This document shows positions 15,627 through 24,437 of a stretch of DNA of 64,000 nt, piece after piece. Both the position numbers and the translations under genes were made by a program. The notes below the pieces were generated by a model that saw nothing but the letters and a program-made list of their open reading frames with translations, was not told the origin of the DNA and searched no databases. The DNA is from JAGFIY01 sp964499285. GTDB lineage: Bacteria; Bacteroidota; Ignavibacteria; Ignavibacteriales; Melioribacteraceae. How positions within the stretch are numbered: position 1 is the stretch's first letter; each line of letters opens with the position of its first letter. The stretch is taken from assembly GCA_964499285.1 (NCBI GenBank), contig CAZCLA010000008.1, positions 1 through 64,000 on the forward strand, given 5' to 3'.

Positions 15627-16232
15627 ATGGGAAAACTAAAAGTTGGAATAACAGGCGGAATCGGTTCCGGAAAATCGAGTGTCGCAAAAATATTTATAAA
15701 TTCCGGATATCAAGTTTTTTTTGCTGACGATATCTCCAAAAATCTGCTCGCTGACGATCCTTACATCCGAAAGAAAATAATAGCGCAATTCGGTGATCAA
15801 TCATATGTTAACGATAAACCGAATAAAAGTTTCTTGCGAGAAAAAATATTTTCGGATCGTGAAAAACTCAAAAGGATTAATTCAATTCTTCATCCTCCCA
15901 CAATAAAATTGCTTAAAAAGAAAATGGATGATGCATTAAATTATGCCGAATTAGTATTTGCTGAAGCAGCTTTAATTTATGAATCGAATATTGAAAGCCT
16001 TTTTGATTTTGTGATATTTGTCGAGTCACCTCAGGATGAAAAGATAAAAAGAATCCAGCAGCGAGATGGATTAGATAAAAAAAGTATTGAAGAAATTATT
16101 CGAAACCAAATTCCGGATGACGTGAAAAAATCTCATGCAGATTTTACGATAATCAACGATTCGAGTTTAGAACAATTGGAATTACGCACAAAATTTATTT
16201 TGACAATTCTCAAATCAATCTGTACGAATTAA
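15627..16232 (+). CDS. coaE: Dephospho-CoA kinase
   Basis: CoaE phosphorylates dephospho-CoA in the last step of coenzyme A synthesis. The P-loop GITGGIGSGKSSV (residues 7-19) is intact. FFADDISKNLL carries the family aspartate, and HPPTIKLLKKK and RDGLDKKSIEEIIRNQIP match the lid and substrate regions. Length (201 residues) is normal. The ATG lies just behind the rny terminator, and no good ribosome site is visible between them. Confidence 0.93.
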   Translation: MGKLKVGITGGIGSGKSSVAKIFINSGYQVFFADDISKNLLADDPYIRKKIIAQFGDQSYVNDKPNKSFLREKIFSDREKLKRINSILHPPTIKLLKKKMDDALNYAELVFAEAALIYESNIESLFDFVIFVESPQDEKIKRIQQRDGLDKKSIEEIIRNQIPDDVKKSHADFTIINDSSLEQLELRTKFILTILKSICTN

Positions 16233-16251
16233 CAAAAAAGATAACTTAGTC

Positions 16252-16282
16252 TTGCTTAAAAATGTAAACTCACCTAATTTTG
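16252..16282 (+). promoter_or_regulatory. Promoter of the proline dehydrogenase - tsaD pair
   Basis: TTG at 16252-16254 and TAATTTTG at 16275-16282 are exactly 20 bases apart, a full match to TTG-N20-TAnnTTTG. Transcription would begin near 16288, leaving a leader of about 20 bases before the GTG start. Confidence 0.65.
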
Positions 16283-16303
16283 AATATACAAAAATATAGG
16301 TGA
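16270..16303 (+). repeat. Dyad covering the promoter -7 element and the ribosome site
   Basis: TCACCTA (16270-16276) and TAGGTGA (16297-16303) are perfect inverted repeats. ATTTTG and CAAAA inside them extend the pairing to about 13 pairs around an AATATA loop. The right arm contains the ribosome site AGGTGA. The left arm overlaps the promoter, so only read-through RNA from coaE would form the full hairpin. Confidence 0.6.
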
Positions 16304-16309
16304 CCTCAA

Positions 16310-17206
16310 GTGATTCTTAATAATCTTATTGTAACATTCGTAAAGCTACTTCCGAAATCAGTTGTTTATATTTTCGCTAAACCTTATATCGCAGGTATCA
16401 AATTAGAAGATGGACTTAATACAGTTAAGGAATTGAATAAGAAGGGTATATGTGCTACGATGGATGTACTGGGCGAATCAATTTCTAATCTTGATGAAGC
16501 TGAAACAGCAGCGAATGAAATATTAGAAGTTCTCGATGCAATCGACAGAGAAAAGTTAGACTCAAACGTTTCTGTAAAACCTACTCAAATTGGGTTGATG
16601 CTGGACGAAGATTTTTGTTATCAGAAAATGGTGTCCATTTTAGAGAGAGCAAAAAAATACAACAATTTTATCCGAATCGACATGGAAGATTCCGCCACGA
16701 CCGATAGAATCATAAAGCTTTATAGAAGAACTAAAGAGAAGTACGAAAATGTCGGCATAGTAGTTCAAGCCTATTTAAAAAGAACCATCGATGATGTTCA
16801 AAAGTTAAACAAAGATGGTGCGCATTATAGGTTATGTAAAGGAATTTATATTGAACCGGAAAAAATTGCTTATAGAGATAGACAAAAAGTCCGCGACAAT
16901 TTCATGGAGATTCTCGAACAAATGTTCGAAGATGGTACGTATGTAGGAATTGCAACTCATGATAAATATTTGATAGATAAGTCATATGAGTTGATCGAAA
17001 ATAGAAGTATCGAAAAGGACAAATATGAATTTCAGATGCTTTATGGAGTAAGAAGCGATTTACGCGATAAAATTAATTCCGATGGACATAAAATTAGAAT
17101 ATATGTTCCTTTCGGTGAGCATTGGTATCATTATTCGGTCAGAAGACTGCAAGAAAATCCCGTGCTTGCATGGTATATTACGAAAAGTATTTTCCGCAAG
17201 AAATGA
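16310..17206 (+). CDS. Proline dehydrogenase (monofunctional PRODH)
   Basis: This FAD enzyme oxidises proline to pyrroline-5-carboxylate and passes electrons to the quinone pool. The TIM-barrel motifs are present: NVSVKPTQIG, RIDMEDSATTDR, VVQAYLKRT, RLCKGIYIEP and IATHDKYLI, and the C-terminal YVPFGEHWYHYSVRRLQENP holds the substrate-binding RRxxE-like residues. Length (298 residues) matches monofunctional enzymes. It starts at GTG with AGGTGA six bases upstream. The P5C dehydrogenase partner is not nearby. Its stop overlaps the tsaD start (ATGA). Confidence 0.9.
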   Translation: MILNNLIVTFVKLLPKSVVYIFAKPYIAGIKLEDGLNTVKELNKKGICATMDVLGESISNLDEAETAANEILEVLDAIDREKLDSNVSVKPTQIGLMLDEDFCYQKMVSILERAKKYNNFIRIDMEDSATTDRIIKLYRRTKEKYENVGIVVQAYLKRTIDDVQKLNKDGAHYRLCKGIYIEPEKIAYRDRQKVRDNFMEILEQMFEDGTYVGIATHDKYLIDKSYELIENRSIEKDKYEFQMLYGVRSDLRDKINSDGHKIRIYVPFGEHWYHYSVRRLQENPVLAWYITKSIFRKK

Positions 17207-18222
17207 AGATCTTAGCTATAGAAACCTCTTGCGACGAAACATCGGTAGCTGTTCTTGATAATGATGAAGTTTTGGTAAATCTTATTTCCTCACAGGAAAT
17301 CCATAAAAAGTTTGGAGGTGTAGTTCCAGAATTATCAAGCAGGGCTCACCTCCAAATGGTTTTGCCGCTTGTAAAATCCGCACTTAAAAAATCGCATTTA
17401 AAAAAAGAGGATATCGATTTAATTGCCGCTACAGCAGGTCCCGGTTTGATTGGTGCTCTTCTAGTTGGGCTGACATTTGGTAAAAGTTTTGCATATTCGC
17501 TGAAAAAAACATTCGTACCTATTAATCATATCGAAGGACATATTTTCAGCGGTTTTTTAATGGAAGAAAAACCCGAATATCCTTTTCTTTGTCTGGTCGT
17601 ATCCGGTGGACACACATTATTGCTGAACGTTGAAAGTCCGCTAAGGATTATTCAACTCGGCTCTACGATTGATGATGCAGCCGGGGAAGCATTTGACAAG
17701 GTTTCAAAATTGGTTGGTTTAGGATATCCCGGAGGACCAAATATAGAAAGACATGCTCATTCTGGAAGAGAAGTGATTGATTTCCCTATCGCTAAACTTG
17801 ATTCCAAATATGATTTTTCCTATAGTGGTATCAAGACAGCTGTACTGAGATATTACCAGGATTTTACAAGGAATCCAGAAAAATATAAAGATATCTCAAT
17901 TAACGATATTGCTGCATCATTTCAAAAAGCAGCAGTCAACGCTCTTATTGAAAAAATACTTCTTGCAGTTTCGGAATATCATTTCAGATCGATTTCAATC
18001 GTGGGAGGAGTGGCAGCAAATTCTTTACTTCAACAAACAGTTCGTGATATAGGCGAGAAATTAAAAATCAAAACAGTGATTCCTGCTCTCGAATATTGTG
18101 GGGATAACGCTGCGATGATTGGACTAAGAGCACACCAGCTCTTTTTAGAAGGTCTGGAATTCGACTACGAGGCAAATGCTTTCCCATCACTGCATAACAA
18201 TACATTTATCATCAAACAATAG
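17203..18222 (+). CDS. tsaD: tRNA N6-adenosine threonylcarbamoyltransferase TsaD
   Basis: TsaD transfers the threonylcarbamoyl group to A37 of tRNAs that read ANN codons, working with TsaB and TsaE. The start at ATG 17203 gives MKILAIETSCDETSVAV, the usual N-terminus; a longer frame reaches upstream into the dehydrogenase gene but has no support. The metal-binding HIEGHIFSG, VSGGHTLL, DDAAGEAFDKV, YSGIKTAV and GGVAANSLL motifs are all present. At 339 residues the length is typical. Confidence 0.97.
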   Translation: MKILAIETSCDETSVAVLDNDEVLVNLISSQEIHKKFGGVVPELSSRAHLQMVLPLVKSALKKSHLKKEDIDLIAATAGPGLIGALLVGLTFGKSFAYSLKKTFVPINHIEGHIFSGFLMEEKPEYPFLCLVVSGGHTLLLNVESPLRIIQLGSTIDDAAGEAFDKVSKLVGLGYPGGPNIERHAHSGREVIDFPIAKLDSKYDFSYSGIKTAVLRYYQDFTRNPEKYKDISINDIAASFQKAAVNALIEKILLAVSEYHFRSISIVGGVAANSLLQQTVRDIGEKLKIKTVIPALEYCGDNAAMIGLRAHQLFLEGLEFDYEANAFPSLHNNTFIIKQ

Positions 18223-18285
18223 TTCATTTTACTTTTCCTAATTATTATATTGCAATTCATTTATTACTAAAAGATACCATCCGAT

Positions 18286-19311
18286 TTGAACAAAATAATT
18301 TTGACTAAAAATCAGATTTACATTTTATCGGCAGTATTTGGATTTCTTGTCGGTGTGTTTATTTACTCATTTTATGCCCCAAATTATTTTCCCGATTCTC
18401 ACTCTAAAAAATTTAAAGTCGAAAAAGGTGAACTCTTTAAAAGCGTGGCTGAACGTCTTGAAGAATCAAAAATAATTCCCAGTGCATTTACATTAAAACT
18501 GATTGGATTCATTACCGGCAGCGACAGTAAAATTAAAGCCGGGGAGTATATTTTCAAGAACGGAATGACATATTTTGACGTGCTAAATAAACTTAAACGA
18601 GGCGGAAATGGTGAACAAAAATTGGTTACAATTCAAGAAGGAATTTGGCAGCATAAGCTAGCAAAACTCCTAAGCGAACAGCTGGACCTTGACGAAGGGA
18701 AAATTATGGAATTAAGTACCGATAAAATATTTCTATCGGATTTGGGAATAAATGCAAATAATATTGAAGGATATCTTCTTCCTGAAACTTATTATTTTCA
18801 TCTTGGCAGCAATGAAGAGGATGTTTTAATTAAACTTCATTACGAGATGGAAAAACTTATTGATGATGAAGCTTTAGCTCAAATGGAAATTTTAGGAATG
18901 TCAAAACACGAAATTTTGACCATGGCTTCCATAATAGATGGTGAATCGAATCACGTGGATGAATTTAAAAGAATTTCCGGAGTTTATTACAACAGATTAA
19001 AAAAAAATATTCCTTTGCAAGCTGATCCAACTGTTCAATACTTGATAAGAAATAGGAAGAGAAATAACAGAATTCTTTACAAAGATTTGGAGATTGATTC
19101 TCCTTTCAATACTTATAAATATTCTGGTTTACCTCCAGGTCCGATAAATAATCCTGGTAAAGCCGCCGTAGAAGCAGCTCTTTATCCTGAAGAGCACGAT
19201 TACTACTTTTTTGTGGCTTCCGGAAAAGGAGACCATGTTTTTGCAAAAACCAACAGCGAACATAACATAAACGTAAGTAAATACAGAAGATGGCGGGAGT
19301 CTCAAAGATGA
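18286..19311 (+). CDS. mltG: Endolytic murein transglycosylase MltG
   Basis: MltG cuts nascent glycan strands at the inner membrane. One transmembrane helix lies at about residues 11-30, followed by a LysM-like segment and the YceG domain. The catalytic Glu is E220 in ASIIDGESN, followed by YYNRLKKNIPLQADPTVQY and the GLPPGPINNPG motif. The usual EKE before the catalytic residue is DGE here, but the second acid is kept. Length (341 residues) is normal. It starts at TTG with a weak ribosome site. Confidence 0.93.
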   Translation: MNKIILTKNQIYILSAVFGFLVGVFIYSFYAPNYFPDSHSKKFKVEKGELFKSVAERLEESKIIPSAFTLKLIGFITGSDSKIKAGEYIFKNGMTYFDVLNKLKRGGNGEQKLVTIQEGIWQHKLAKLLSEQLDLDEGKIMELSTDKIFLSDLGINANNIEGYLLPETYYFHLGSNEEDVLIKLHYEMEKLIDDEALAQMEILGMSKHEILTMASIIDGESNHVDEFKRISGVYYNRLKKNIPLQADPTVQYLIRNRKRNNRILYKDLEIDSPFNTYKYSGLPPGPINNPGKAAVEAALYPEEHDYYFFVASGKGDHVFAKTNSEHNINVSKYRRWRESQR

Positions 19312-20993
19312 TAATTGAAAGATTGGTAAAATCTGCACTTTTAATATTATCACTATTTTTTGTGTACAAGTGTGCAAATCAGCTGCCGCCTCCAGGTGGT
19401 GAAATTGATTTGATTCCGCCCGAGGTCACAGCTTTTTATCCGCCTAATGAAACGACAAATTATGAAGAGAATTATATAGAAATTGAATTTTCGGAATATG
19501 TTGATAAGCGAAGTGTTCGCGAAGCTTTTTTTATTTCGCCTTCACTCGAAGGAAATGTAGATTTTAATTGGAGCGGTACAACCGTAGAAATTGAATTTGA
19601 GGATACTCTTAAAAAGGATATCACTTACACAATAACATTTGGCACCGATATTAAAGATCTGAACAACGGTAATAATATGGCTTCGGCATTTTCGCTGGTC
19701 TTCTCCACCGGAAACGAAATAGATAAGGGAAAAATATCCGGCAGAGTTTACGATCCTCAACCATTGGGAATTTTGATTTTTGCGTATGAAGATGACTCGA
19801 CTTACAATCCAATAAAAACTAAGCCAAAGTATGTTTCTCAAGTTGGGACTAAGGGTGATTTTTATCTTCAAGGATTAGCTGACGGAATTTATAAGATTGC
19901 AGCGGTTCGTGATGACTTCCGCGATCAATTGTATAATATTGGCGATGATCATTTCGGAGTTCCGCACAAGGAGATTGTGCTTAGAGATTCTCAAAATGTA
20001 GTCACAAATATTTTAATTAGAACAACAGTTGAAGATACGTTAAAACCTTCGGTTACAAATGTAAGTATGACTGATAATAATCACTTCTTGATTGAGTTCA
20101 GCGAGTTTATAGACAGTTCAAAAATAAACTCGGATAATTTTTTTATTATTGATTCATCCTCGAATAATAAAATTAATATTGATTTTCTCTTTAAAGGAAG
20201 CGCAAACAAAAGACAGTTGTTTTTATCTGTGCTTGACTCAATACCGGAAGGGGAGAGTTACTATTTGATAAGCAGCGGAATTCCCGATAAGCATGATAAT
20301 CTTTCAGATGAACAAGAAAATCAGATAGTATTTAATGCCGAAAAGGATACTCTCATACCAAAAGTGAAAAATATTGTTACATCTTTAGCTTCCGGTGTCA
20401 TCAATTATAAGAAACCGGAAATGGTTATAAATTTTGATGACGCAATAAGAATGTTTGATTTTAAGAACACAATTCTTTTAAAAGATAAAAATGAAAATCT
20501 CATTCCAATTTATTTGGAGAAAATAGATGATGCTGCAATTCGACTATTTTCGGAAAAAAAGTTAAGCGAGAGAGAAGAATATTCTCTTGAAATTAATTTG
20601 GAAAATATAATTGATGCTGCTGGAAATATTGCGGATGATACAGTAAATATAAAAACATTTTCCAGCAACAGCTCTCTTGATTATTCGGGCATTTCGGGAA
20701 AAATATTAACGAATTTGGAACAGTTTAATTTCATTATTACCGCACGAAACCTCGATAAACAGATTGAGTATAACAAAATATTATCTGCTGACGAAGTTGA
20801 GTACAATCTCGAAGAGCTGCTTCCCGGTAAATATGTAATTGAAGTATTTGAAGACAGAAACGAAAATGGGATATATGATTATGGTTCGATTTATCCATAT
20901 GAATTATCCGAATTATTTTCTGTTTATCCGGATACGCTGAACCTCAGAGCGAGATGGCCGATAACCGATGTCTTTATAAGAATTGAATATTAG
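19308..20993 (+). CDS. Lipoprotein with N-terminal SbsA-type Ig-like domain
   Basis: The start is set at ATG 19308, which overlaps the mltG stop as ATGA; an in-frame ATG 18 bases upstream is less likely. A hydrophobic signal leads to Cys22 in VYKCANQ, an unusual lipobox with Lys before Cys, then PPPGGEIDLIPPEV. The domain that follows (SEYVDKRSVREAFFISP, TITFGTDIKDLNNGN, FSLVFSTG) is the bacterial Ig-like fold common in FCB-group lipoproteins. Later parts resemble more of the same fold, and a repeat-like DENRNGIYD-type stretch (EDRNENGIYDYGS) lies near the end. It is probably an envelope protein of unknown function. Confidence 0.8.
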   Translation: MIIERLVKSALLILSLFFVYKCANQLPPPGGEIDLIPPEVTAFYPPNETTNYEENYIEIEFSEYVDKRSVREAFFISPSLEGNVDFNWSGTTVEIEFEDTLKKDITYTITFGTDIKDLNNGNNMASAFSLVFSTGNEIDKGKISGRVYDPQPLGILIFAYEDDSTYNPIKTKPKYVSQVGTKGDFYLQGLADGIYKIAAVRDDFRDQLYNIGDDHFGVPHKEIVLRDSQNVVTNILIRTTVEDTLKPSVTNVSMTDNNHFLIEFSEFIDSSKINSDNFFIIDSSSNNKINIDFLFKGSANKRQLFLSVLDSIPEGESYYLISSGIPDKHDNLSDEQENQIVFNAEKDTLIPKVKNIVTSLASGVINYKKPEMVINFDDAIRMFDFKNTILLKDKNENLIPIYLEKIDDAAIRLFSEKKLSEREEYSLEINLENIIDAAGNIADDTVNIKTFSSNSSLDYSGISGKILTNLEQFNFIITARNLDKQIEYNKILSADEVEYNLEELLPGKYVIEVFEDRNENGIYDYGSIYPYELSELFSVYPDTLNLRARWPITDVFIRIEY

Positions 20994-22234
20994 CTTCTTC
21001 TAAAAATTACTTTCCCTTTTTTGATAGTCATTATATTCAAGTTCTTAGCAACACTGTAAACAATATCGGAATAATCGGAAGTATCAAATACAGAAAAATC
21101 TGCATTCTTCCCGGGTTCAATACTTCCAATCTTATCTGATAAAGAAAGCGCATTAGCCGCGTTTATTGTAACAGCTGAAATTGTTTCTTCTACTTTCATT
21201 TTCATTTTGATTGCAGCAAAACTCATAATTAAATTCAAATCGGCTATATGAGACGAACCCGGATTATAATCTGTAGCAAGAGCAACTATTGCGTTGTTGT
21301 CTATCAAATCTCTAGCTGGTGCAAAACCGTAATTGAGAAAAAATGAAACACCCGGAAGCAGCACCGCAGTCGTTTCGGAACCGGAAAGCATTTGAACAAT
21401 TTTTGAATCCGCAACTTCAAGATGATCTACGCTTATCGCATTCATTTTCAATGCTGTTTCGACACCACCAATCCTGTTAAACTGATCTGTATGGAGTTTT
21501 AATTTTAATCCGTAATTTTGGGCTGCCCTAAAAATATTCTCAACTTCATTAGCTGAAAATGCCGTATTCTCACAAAATGCATCACAAAAAATCGCAAGTT
21601 TATTTTGTGCGACATAAGGAATCATCTCGTTTATTACAACATTTACGTAATCGGAATGGTCGTTTTTATATTCTGGAGGGAAAGTGTGTGCGCCAAGAAA
21701 GGTGGGAATAATATCGATTGAATAAATTTCATTTAACCTCTTTATCACTTGAAGAAGTTTTATTTCATCGTAGTGACTTAATCCATATCCGCTTTTTATC
21801 TCAAGAGTAGTTATTCCCTGCGCAATAAAGTAATCAATTCTTGGTATGCTGATTTGTAAAAGTTCTTCGAATGATGAACTTCGCACTGCTTGCACGGTAG
21901 CATTTATACCGCCGCCTTGTTTTGCTATTTCTTCATAACTTATGCCGGAAATCTTTTGCCTAAATTCATTAGAACGGTTTCCTGCAAACACTGTATGAGT
22001 GTGGCATTCTACCAACCCCGGAAGAATAATTTTATTTTTGCAGTCAATAACTTCATCGAACTTACTTGCAACAACTTTACTGCTTTTAATAATATCTTTT
22101 ACTATTCCATTTTCACATACAATCGAAACATCATTCATTATTCCTATATCGGACATTTCGATTCCGCGCTTTTTATTTTTACCGTTTGTGTTTACGGTTA
22201 TTACTTGTGACGGATAGGCAATTATAGTTTTCAT
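20990..22234 (-). CDS. hutI: Imidazolonepropionase
   Basis: This amidohydrolase opens 4-imidazolone-5-propanoate in histidine breakdown. The metal motif VECHTHTVFAG is present, followed by ISYEEIAKQGGGI, TLEIKSGYGLSHYDE, LGAHTFPPEY, KLHTDQFNR, DHLE and the ALATDYNPGSSH motif. Length (414 residues) is normal. It is on the minus strand, overlapping the Ig-like protein gene by 4 bases tail to tail. No hutH, hutU or hutG is in the window, so it stands alone here. It diverges from glgA, and the two promoters overlap. Confidence 0.95.
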   Translation of the reverse strand: MKTIIAYPSQVITVNTNGKNKKRGIEMSDIGIMNDVSIVCENGIVKDIIKSSKVVASKFDEVIDCKNKIILPGLVECHTHTVFAGNRSNEFRQKISGISYEEIAKQGGGINATVQAVRSSSFEELLQISIPRIDYFIAQGITTLEIKSGYGLSHYDEIKLLQVIKRLNEIYSIDIIPTFLGAHTFPPEYKNDHSDYVNVVINEMIPYVAQNKLAIFCDAFCENTAFSANEVENIFRAAQNYGLKLKLHTDQFNRIGGVETALKMNAISVDHLEVADSKIVQMLSGSETTAVLLPGVSFFLNYGFAPARDLIDNNAIVALATDYNPGSSHIADLNLIMSFAAIKMKMKVEETISAVTINAANALSLSDKIGSIEPGKNADFSVFDTSDYSDIVYSVAKNLNIMTIKKGKVIFRRS

Positions 22235-22280
22235 TTGAGTTAGACTTAGTGTGAAAAAACGTTGATGTTGCTGCTGATGA

Positions 22281-22311
22281 CAAATTTATGTAAAAGTAAT
22301 CATTTTGTCAC
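22281..22311 (-). promoter_or_regulatory. Promoter of hutI
   Basis: On the minus strand GTGACA (22311-22306) and TAAATTTG (22288-22281) are spaced with 20 bases between GTG and TA. The -7 element is a full TAnnTTTG match; the upstream element has one mismatch from TTG. It shares bases with the glgA promoter. Confidence 0.55.
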
Positions 22312-22335
22312 TGAGGCAATAATTTAGTAAATTAC
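22305..22335 (+). promoter_or_regulatory. Promoter of glgA
   Basis: TTGTCA (22305-22310) and TAAATTAC (22328-22335) keep the 20-base spacing. The -7 element differs from TAnnTTTG at the last two bases. Transcription would start near 22342, about 23 bases before glgA. Confidence 0.5.
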
Positions 22336-22364
22336 AACATTGAATAACAAAGGACAAGTAAAAA

Positions 22365-23855
22365 ATGGCTGCTGCTAAAAAACTAAAGATTTTGTTTGTT
22401 ACTTCAGAAGTAGTCCCATTTATTAAGACAGGCGGCTTGGCAGATGTTTCATCCGCACTTCCCCAAAAATTACAGGAATTAGGGCACCAAGTCCGTATAG
22501 TTGTACCAAAATACGGTGCAATTGATGAAAGAAAATACAAAATTCATGAAGTTGTTCGACTTAAAGATCTAACAACGAAGATTGGTGAAAAAGAAGTAGT
22601 TTTTTCATTAAGATCATCGTTTTTGGTGGGACAAAAAGCGCGTGTACAAATCTATTTTCTTGATAACGAAGAATATTTCGGTAAACGCCATAGTCTTTAT
22701 GCTGATCCTTTAACCGGCAAAGATTTTCCCGATAATGATGAAAGATTCATTTTACTTGGTAAATCTGTATTTGAACTGATAAAAAAATTAGGTTGGGTGC
22801 CTGATGTTATTCATTGCAACGATTGGCAATGTGGTTTGATTCCGGCTTATTTGAAAACAATTTACAGTGATGATACGACATTCTCGCAAGTAAAAACTTT
22901 GTTCACAATTCACAATCTTGAGTTTCAAGGTGTTTTCCCTAAAACAAGTTTCGAAAAAACCGGACTGCCGGACGAGTTGAACAAGGAAACTGGTATTATT
23001 CACAAAAGTAAACTAAACTTCATGAAAAGCGGGTTGCTTTTTGCCGATACAATCAATACAGTTTCGGAAACATATTCTAAAGAGATATGTTCCAAAGAAC
23101 TAGGTGCCGGGTTGGATAAGGTTCTATGCAAACGTAAAAAAGATATTTTTGGAATCATCAACGGTATCGATTCAACAACCTGGAATCCCGAAAAAGATAA
23201 AAAAATTGCAAAAAAATATTCTGCAAAAAATTTAGAAGACAAGGCACACAACAAAAAATCTTTAGCAGAAAAATTTGGTTATGAACACAAAGCAGAAACT
23301 CCGGTGATAGGAATGATTTCAAGACTATACGATGGTAAAGGTTTTGATTTGATAAAAAAGGCTTTTCGCGAATTAATGAAAATGGATGTACGTTTTATTT
23401 TACTCGGAACCGGTGATAAAAAATATCATAAGTTTTTTGAAGAAGCACAAAGCAAATATCCCAAAAAATTTTCCAGCTATCTCGGTTTTGATGATGAACT
23501 TGCGCATTTGATCGAAGCAGGAGCTGATATGTTTTTGATGCCCTCGAAATATGAACCGTGCGGACTTAATCAAATGTACAGTCTTGTTTATGGCACTGTT
23601 CCGATCGTAAGAGAAACCGGAGGATTAGCAGATACTGTTCAGAATTTTGATGAAAAGTCGGGAATTGGAAACGGTTTTGTATTCAAGAAATATGACACAG
23701 CCGATATGATGAAGGAGATAAAAAGAGCTGTTAAAATTTTCACTTCTGATCCGGAATCATGGCAAAAAATCATGAAAGCGGGGATGAAATCAAATTTCAC
23801 TTGGATGAATTCCGCTAAGAATTATGTTGAACTTTATAAAACAGTTATAAAATAA
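22365..23855 (+). CDS. glgA: Glycogen synthase (ADP-glucose type)
   Basis: GlgA (GT5 family) adds glucose from ADP-glucose to glycogen. The ADP-glucose motif KTGGLADVSSALP is at residues about 24-36. HCNDWQCGLIPAYL, FTIHNLEFQG and NTVSETYSKEI follow, and the C-terminal domain has MISRLYDGKGFDLI, FLMPSKYEPCGLNQMY and the GTVPIVRETGGLADTV motif. Length (496 residues) is normal. An AAGGA ribosome site precedes the ATG. gmhB follows by 6 bases; the other glycogen genes are not here. Confidence 0.95.
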   Translation: MAAAKKLKILFVTSEVVPFIKTGGLADVSSALPQKLQELGHQVRIVVPKYGAIDERKYKIHEVVRLKDLTTKIGEKEVVFSLRSSFLVGQKARVQIYFLDNEEYFGKRHSLYADPLTGKDFPDNDERFILLGKSVFELIKKLGWVPDVIHCNDWQCGLIPAYLKTIYSDDTTFSQVKTLFTIHNLEFQGVFPKTSFEKTGLPDELNKETGIIHKSKLNFMKSGLLFADTINTVSETYSKEICSKELGAGLDKVLCKRKKDIFGIINGIDSTTWNPEKDKKIAKKYSAKNLEDKAHNKKSLAEKFGYEHKAETPVIGMISRLYDGKGFDLIKKAFRELMKMDVRFILLGTGDKKYHKFFEEAQSKYPKKFSSYLGFDDELAHLIEAGADMFLMPSKYEPCGLNQMYSLVYGTVPIVRETGGLADTVQNFDEKSGIGNGFVFKKYDTADMMKEIKRAVKIFTSDPESWQKIMKAGMKSNFTWMNSAKNYVELYKTVIK

Positions 23856-23861
23856 TTTGTA

Positions 23862-24437
23862 ATGCTTCAAAGCGCCGTTTTTTTGGACCGCGATGATACT
23901 ATAAATAAAGATCCCGGCTATCTAAGTGATGTAGATAAGGTGGAACTTCTTCCAGGTGTGGGCGAAGGAATTTCAATTCTAAAAAACAAACTCAAACTGA
24001 AGATAATTGTTATATCGAACCAATCCGGAATTACTCGCGGACTTATGACTGAATCCGATGTCGATGCTGTAAATTCAAAGATACAAGAATTGCTTAAAGC
24101 GTTTGATGTTGAGATCGATGATTTTTTTTACTGTCCCTACCATCCCAACTTTGATCCACCGGAAAAAGTAGAATGTAGAAAACCATCGCCAAAAATGATA
24201 TTAGACGCAGCAGAGAAACATTCAATAGACTTAAAAAGCTCGTTTACAATCGGCGATAAAGAAACTGATATTCTATGCGGAAAAAATGCCGGCACTGAAA
24301 CTATTCTTGTTCTTAACGGTAAAAAAGCGGAAGAAATTATTAACTTGAAAAACGGTGAATTTTACCCCAATTTTGTGGCTGATAATTTTTTGCAAGCTTG
24401 TGAGTATATATCCAGTAAAATCGGAGATTTTAATTGA
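23862..24437 (+). CDS. gmhB: HAD-family heptose 1,7-bisphosphate phosphatase
   Basis: The HAD phosphatase motifs are clear: FLDRDDTIN (residues 7-15), VISNQSGITRG, and GDKETDI near residue 140. The loop CPYHPNF and the CRKPSPKM segment match the zinc-binding loop of GmhB, which removes the 7-phosphate of D-glycero-D-manno-heptose 1,7-bisphosphate on the way to LPS heptose. Histidinol-phosphate phosphatases share this fold, but no his genes are near. The stop overlaps the next gene. Confidence 0.88.
   Translation: MLQSAVFLDRDDTINKDPGYLSDVDKVELLPGVGEGISILKNKLKLKIIVISNQSGITRGLMTESDVDAVNSKIQELLKAFDVEIDDFFYCPYHPNFDPPEKVECRKPSPKMILDAAEKHSIDLKSSFTIGDKETDILCGKNAGTETILVLNGKKAEEIINLKNGEFYPNFVADNFLQACEYISSKIGDFN

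Noticed and set aside
16270..16303. A riboswitch upstream of the proline dehydrogenase gene
   Set aside because: The spacer is too short for a ligand-binding domain, and the promoter overlaps the left arm, so a simple dyad is the better description.
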